A stretch of DNA of 64,000 bases from Rutidosis leptorrhynchoides (Eukaryota > Streptophyta > Magnoliopsida > Asterales > Asteraceae): positions 7,132,001 to 7,196,000 of the forward strand of contig NC_092341.1 in the NCBI RefSeq assembly GCF_046630445.1, written 5' to 3'. This document shows positions 61,822 to 64,000 of this stretch, piece by piece (position 1 is the stretch's first letter; every line of letters begins with the position of its first letter). Under the pieces are notes generated by a model. That model saw nothing but the letters and a program-made list of their open reading frames with translations. It did no database searches and had not been told where the DNA came from. A program made the position numbers and the translations under genes.

Positions 61822-61880
61822 TGCATTAGTGTGTCTTATCAAGTTTGTTAGGATGCATTAGTGAGTCTGGACTTCGACCG
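61822..61880 (+). promoter_or_regulatory. Conserved gypsy leader motif (copy in C)
   Basis: GCATTAGTGTGTCTTATC and GCATTAGTGAGTCTGG, then ACTTCGACC; same spacing class as in A, B and D. Confidence 0.55.
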
Positions 61881-61991
61881 TGTTTTCTTTAAAAATGATT
61901 GCTTAACATTTTTGTTGGAAACTATATATTATTAACATGTATATATTATGTGATATATTAATCTCTTAACATGTTTGATATTGTGTGATAG

Positions 61992-62495
61992 ATGTCTACC
62001 TCTAGCACAAATCCCATTGACTTACCTTATAATAACGAAGAGTCGAATATATATTGGACTGATTCACAAGTTCCCGAAGAAGAACCGGAAGAAGAATCAG
62101 AACCGGAAGAAGAATCAGAACCGGAAGAGGAGGAACCGGAGGAGGAAATAGAATCGGTGGGGGAAATAATAAAACGGTTAAGTAAAAGAAAATCCTCAAC
62201 CAACCGGCCAAGGTTAATTATGGTCAATGGTGTTTCCGCCAAGGAAGCAAAATATTGGGAGGATTACCAATTCTCCGATGAATCGGATTCCGACGAGAAT
62301 TCCGATGATGTTATAGAAATTACCCCAACTGAATTTAAAAAGGCAAAAGAAAATAATAAGGGAAAGGGCATAAAAATAGAGAAATCTAAATTCAACCCCG
62401 ATGAACTTTATATGTATCGTCAACCCCCGAAGTCCTTAAGTTGTAACAATGACCCGGGAACCTCTAAACCACCAGGTTTTTCTAAACCAATGTGA
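61992..62495 (+). CDS. Acidic accessory protein of gypsy element C
   Basis: 167 residues starting MSTSSTNPIDLPYNNEE. A long Glu/Pro/Ser tract (EEEPEEESEPEEESEPEEEE) is followed by SKRKSSTNRPRLIMVNGVSA, an acidic patch (SDESDSDENSDD) and a basic KKAKENNKGKGIKIEKSK. The C-terminus is Pro-rich (KPPGFSKPM). Compared with B, TGG became TGA at 62493-62495, and a second stop (CGA to TGA) lies near 62549; the ancestral frame ran to about 62591. It is probably disordered and of unknown role, located between primer site and F-box gene. One extra EPEEES unit relative to B suggests repeat slippage. Confidence 0.7.
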   Translation: MSTSSTNPIDLPYNNEESNIYWTDSQVPEEEPEEESEPEEESEPEEEEPEEEIESVGEIIKRLSKRKSSTNRPRLIMVNGVSAKEAKYWEDYQFSDESDSDENSDDVIEITPTEFKKAKENNKGKGIKIEKSKFNPDELYMYRQPPKSLSCNNDPGTSKPPGFSKPM

Positions 62496-62729
62496 AAAAT
62501 GACGGCTCGTATTAGGGGAACATCATATATCCCTAGAAACTTGGCAAAATGAACCAAAACCGAAGAAGAAGAAACGAGCGAGTCGGAATAAGATAGTTGT
62601 ATTCGTGTGGTGTAATATATGTAATATATTGTGCTTATGCTTTATGATATATGTAAAAATTGCTTGTATTAATAAGTAATTTTTTTTATGAATCTAACTC
62701 TTGTCTATTTTACAGTATAAAAACACAAA

Positions 62730-63347
62730 ATGGATAGACAACCCAATATTTTAAGAGACCTACCCGGAGACATGATTGATGAAATCTTGTCTAGAGTCGG
62801 TCAGAATTCCTCGGCACAACTATTTAAGGCGAGATCAGTTTGTAAGACATTCGAAGAACCTTGGTTTATAAAAGGCTCGTTCGAAAGATGGGGGATATCA
62901 CATTGGGAAACCCATAAGTTACGATGTGTTTACTTTAACACATATATTGCGGGGAACCCAAATGCTATTTTACGCAACGGGTTAAGAAATTATTTTGACT
63001 CAATGTATCCGAATATAGGACTTCATGATTTAGAAAAAGCGGCTAACATGCAACATAAAGAAGCATCCTATGCTTACGGGTTAGTAATGTTCGCTTCTCA
63101 CCAAAGTGAGAAAAAGAACATCGGGCTACAACTATTAAACAAAACGTTCCCACAAGTGACGGAGTCGGTAATTGGGGTAAGAAATGAGGTTTTTAGGTTA
63201 TTACGAGACTGTTGGTCATTACGTAACCCTCATCCCTTTGACGACGTTACAACACGCTGTCTTATCAACGGCCATAACGGTTATGTTCCACAAGACCAAG
63301 GATGGGAAGTAGTCCTAGTAAAACCAGAATGCATGACTTGTTTCTAG
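62730..63347 (+). CDS. F-box protein (At2g35280-like) carried by gypsy element C
   Basis: 205 residues, starting MDRQPNILRDLPGDMIDEILSRV, with the same F-box (residues about 7-50), NPNAILRNGLRNYF block, Sel1-like LEKAANMQHKEASYAYGLVMFA and C-terminus VKPECMTCF as element B. Relative to B it has a 13-nt and a 2-nt deletion around 62860-62880; together they remove five codons and change seven residues (PWFIKGS) but restore the frame. The F-box family acts as the substrate adaptor of SCF ubiquitin ligases. Here the gene sits between accessory ORF and gag on the element strand, without introns. Target unknown. Confidence 0.88.
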   Translation: MDRQPNILRDLPGDMIDEILSRVGQNSSAQLFKARSVCKTFEEPWFIKGSFERWGISHWETHKLRCVYFNTYIAGNPNAILRNGLRNYFDSMYPNIGLHDLEKAANMQHKEASYAYGLVMFASHQSEKKNIGLQLLNKTFPQVTESVIGVRNEVFRLLRDCWSLRNPHPFDDVTTRCLINGHNGYVPQDQGWEVVLVKPECMTCF

Positions 63348-63739
63348 ACGTATGAATTACGTGTCTTTATTACCTTTGCTGAACGACTTGTGTACTAGCT
63401 AGAATTATCTTCACAACTATCTTGTATCAAAGTTATTGTGTGCTATATTTCATGCTTTATGTAAAATAAGCGGTATTGTAAGTTTGTAAAATATTGTATA
63501 AAAGTTTGAACGCGAAATATTATTATAATCAGTTTTTCATATAGAATTGTAGTAGTTGAATTGTATATTAGCTACTAAGTATGAACTTAACGGGTAGGTA
63601 CTACCCGAATTTAAACTTATAAAACGTTAATATGAAGAAAAAGCTTTTATAAATGAGTTCATATTATGCTACGAAATACTATTAACTACTCTTAATATTC
63701 TGTATGATTAACTTGTTCCATTTAACTATTTTGAAGGAA
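63348..63739 (+). other. Leader between F-box gene and gag of element C
   Basis: Non-coding. It includes AACGGGTAGGTACTACCC at 63589-63606, whose first 13 bases equal the polypurine-tract core of the family. Confidence 0.6.
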
Positions 63740-64000
63740 ATGGCACCGACTACTCGACACACCGTGAATATGAATGAAGAGGAATTCCGTACTTTTCTAG
63801 CTTCAAACATAGCCGCAGTACAGGCTGCGCTACATACCAACAACAACCTTGGATCTAGCAGTACAGGAAATCGTGTAGGATGCACCTACAAAGAATTCAC
63901 TGCCTGCAAACCTTTGGAATTTGATGGAACCGAAGGACCGATCGGATTGAAACGGTGGACCGAGAAGGTCGAATCGGTGTTTGCCATAAGTAAGTGTACT
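63740..64000 (+). CDS. Gag N-terminus of gypsy element C (partial)
   Basis: ATG at 63740 begins MAPTTRHTVNMNEEEFRTFL. It continues open to the window end through GCTYKEFTACKPLEFDG and [19 protein letters not shown], the gag capsid-like region also seen in A and B. About 87 residues are visible. The matching frame in B is interrupted further on; here no defect is visible. Confidence 0.88.
   Translation, partial: MAPTTRHTVNMNEEEFRTFLASNIAAVQAALHTNNNLGSSSTGNRVGCTYKEFTACKPLEFDGTEGPIGLKRWTEKVESVFAISKCT

Larger units (their letters stand above)
58347..64000 (+). mobile_element. Gypsy element C (chromovirus with F-box gene), 5' part (runs off window end)
   Basis: LTR 58347-61783, primer site, leader motif, accessory ORF, F-box gene and gag start, collinear with element B in the opposite orientation. 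It is inserted into the copia polyprotein. Only the left boundary is visible, so the target duplication is unknown. Confidence 0.92.

Overview
The window reads as AT-rich nuclear DNA of a flowering plant. It has long-LTR Ty3/gypsy elements of the chromovirus (Tekay/Del-like) type, an Athila-like element, Ty1/copia, L1, RTE and SINE remnants, a MULE-type MITE, and an intron-containing RPA-like gene. The style of the repeats suggests a eudicot, perhaps Asteraceae, but the species cannot be proved from sequence alone. No ordinary single-copy host gene is evident. Almost all of the window is nested mobile DNA.

Layout. (1) 1-6195: minus-strand Ty3/gypsy element A, cut by the window start; 5' LTR, accessory acidic ORF and an open gag-pol frame. 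(2) About 6930-13505: a segment bounded by imperfect inverted repeats and carrying a multi-exon RPA1-like gene and an RTE LINE tail. (3) 14700-44475: an L1 LINE hit by gypsy family B (target duplication CCTAT). What remains is a solo LTR (15398-18815), LINE 3' half copy 1 with flank (18816-22726), a gypsy B body with a truncated 3' LTR (22723-29756), its 5' LTR (29757-41059) split by a 7.9-kb Athila-like non-autonomous element (30087-37961), and LINE/flank copy 2 (41060-44475). This is a tandem duplication with a readable breakpoint. (4) 45752-58346: a minus-strand copia element interrupted at 46231-57756 by an 11.5-kb non-autonomous gypsy derivative D, and again at 58347 by gypsy element C, which runs off the window end.

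The most interesting content is in gypsy elements B and C. Between primer-binding site and gag each carries two extra genes: an acidic low-complexity ORF, also recognisable in A and probably D, and an intact F-box gene of the plant At2g35280-like type. In B the F-box ORF is intact although gag-pol carries five stops, two frameshifts and a lost integrase catalytic Asp. In C the F-box frame is kept by two compensating indels. All four gypsy-type elements also share a leader motif downstream of the primer-binding site and a palindrome upstream of gag whose core repeats the polypurine-tract sequence at the 3' LTR.

How the parts work together: A and C look like potentially autonomous copies, open as far as the window shows. 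B is a dead copy. D and the Athila-like element lack pol and would need enzymes supplied in trans.
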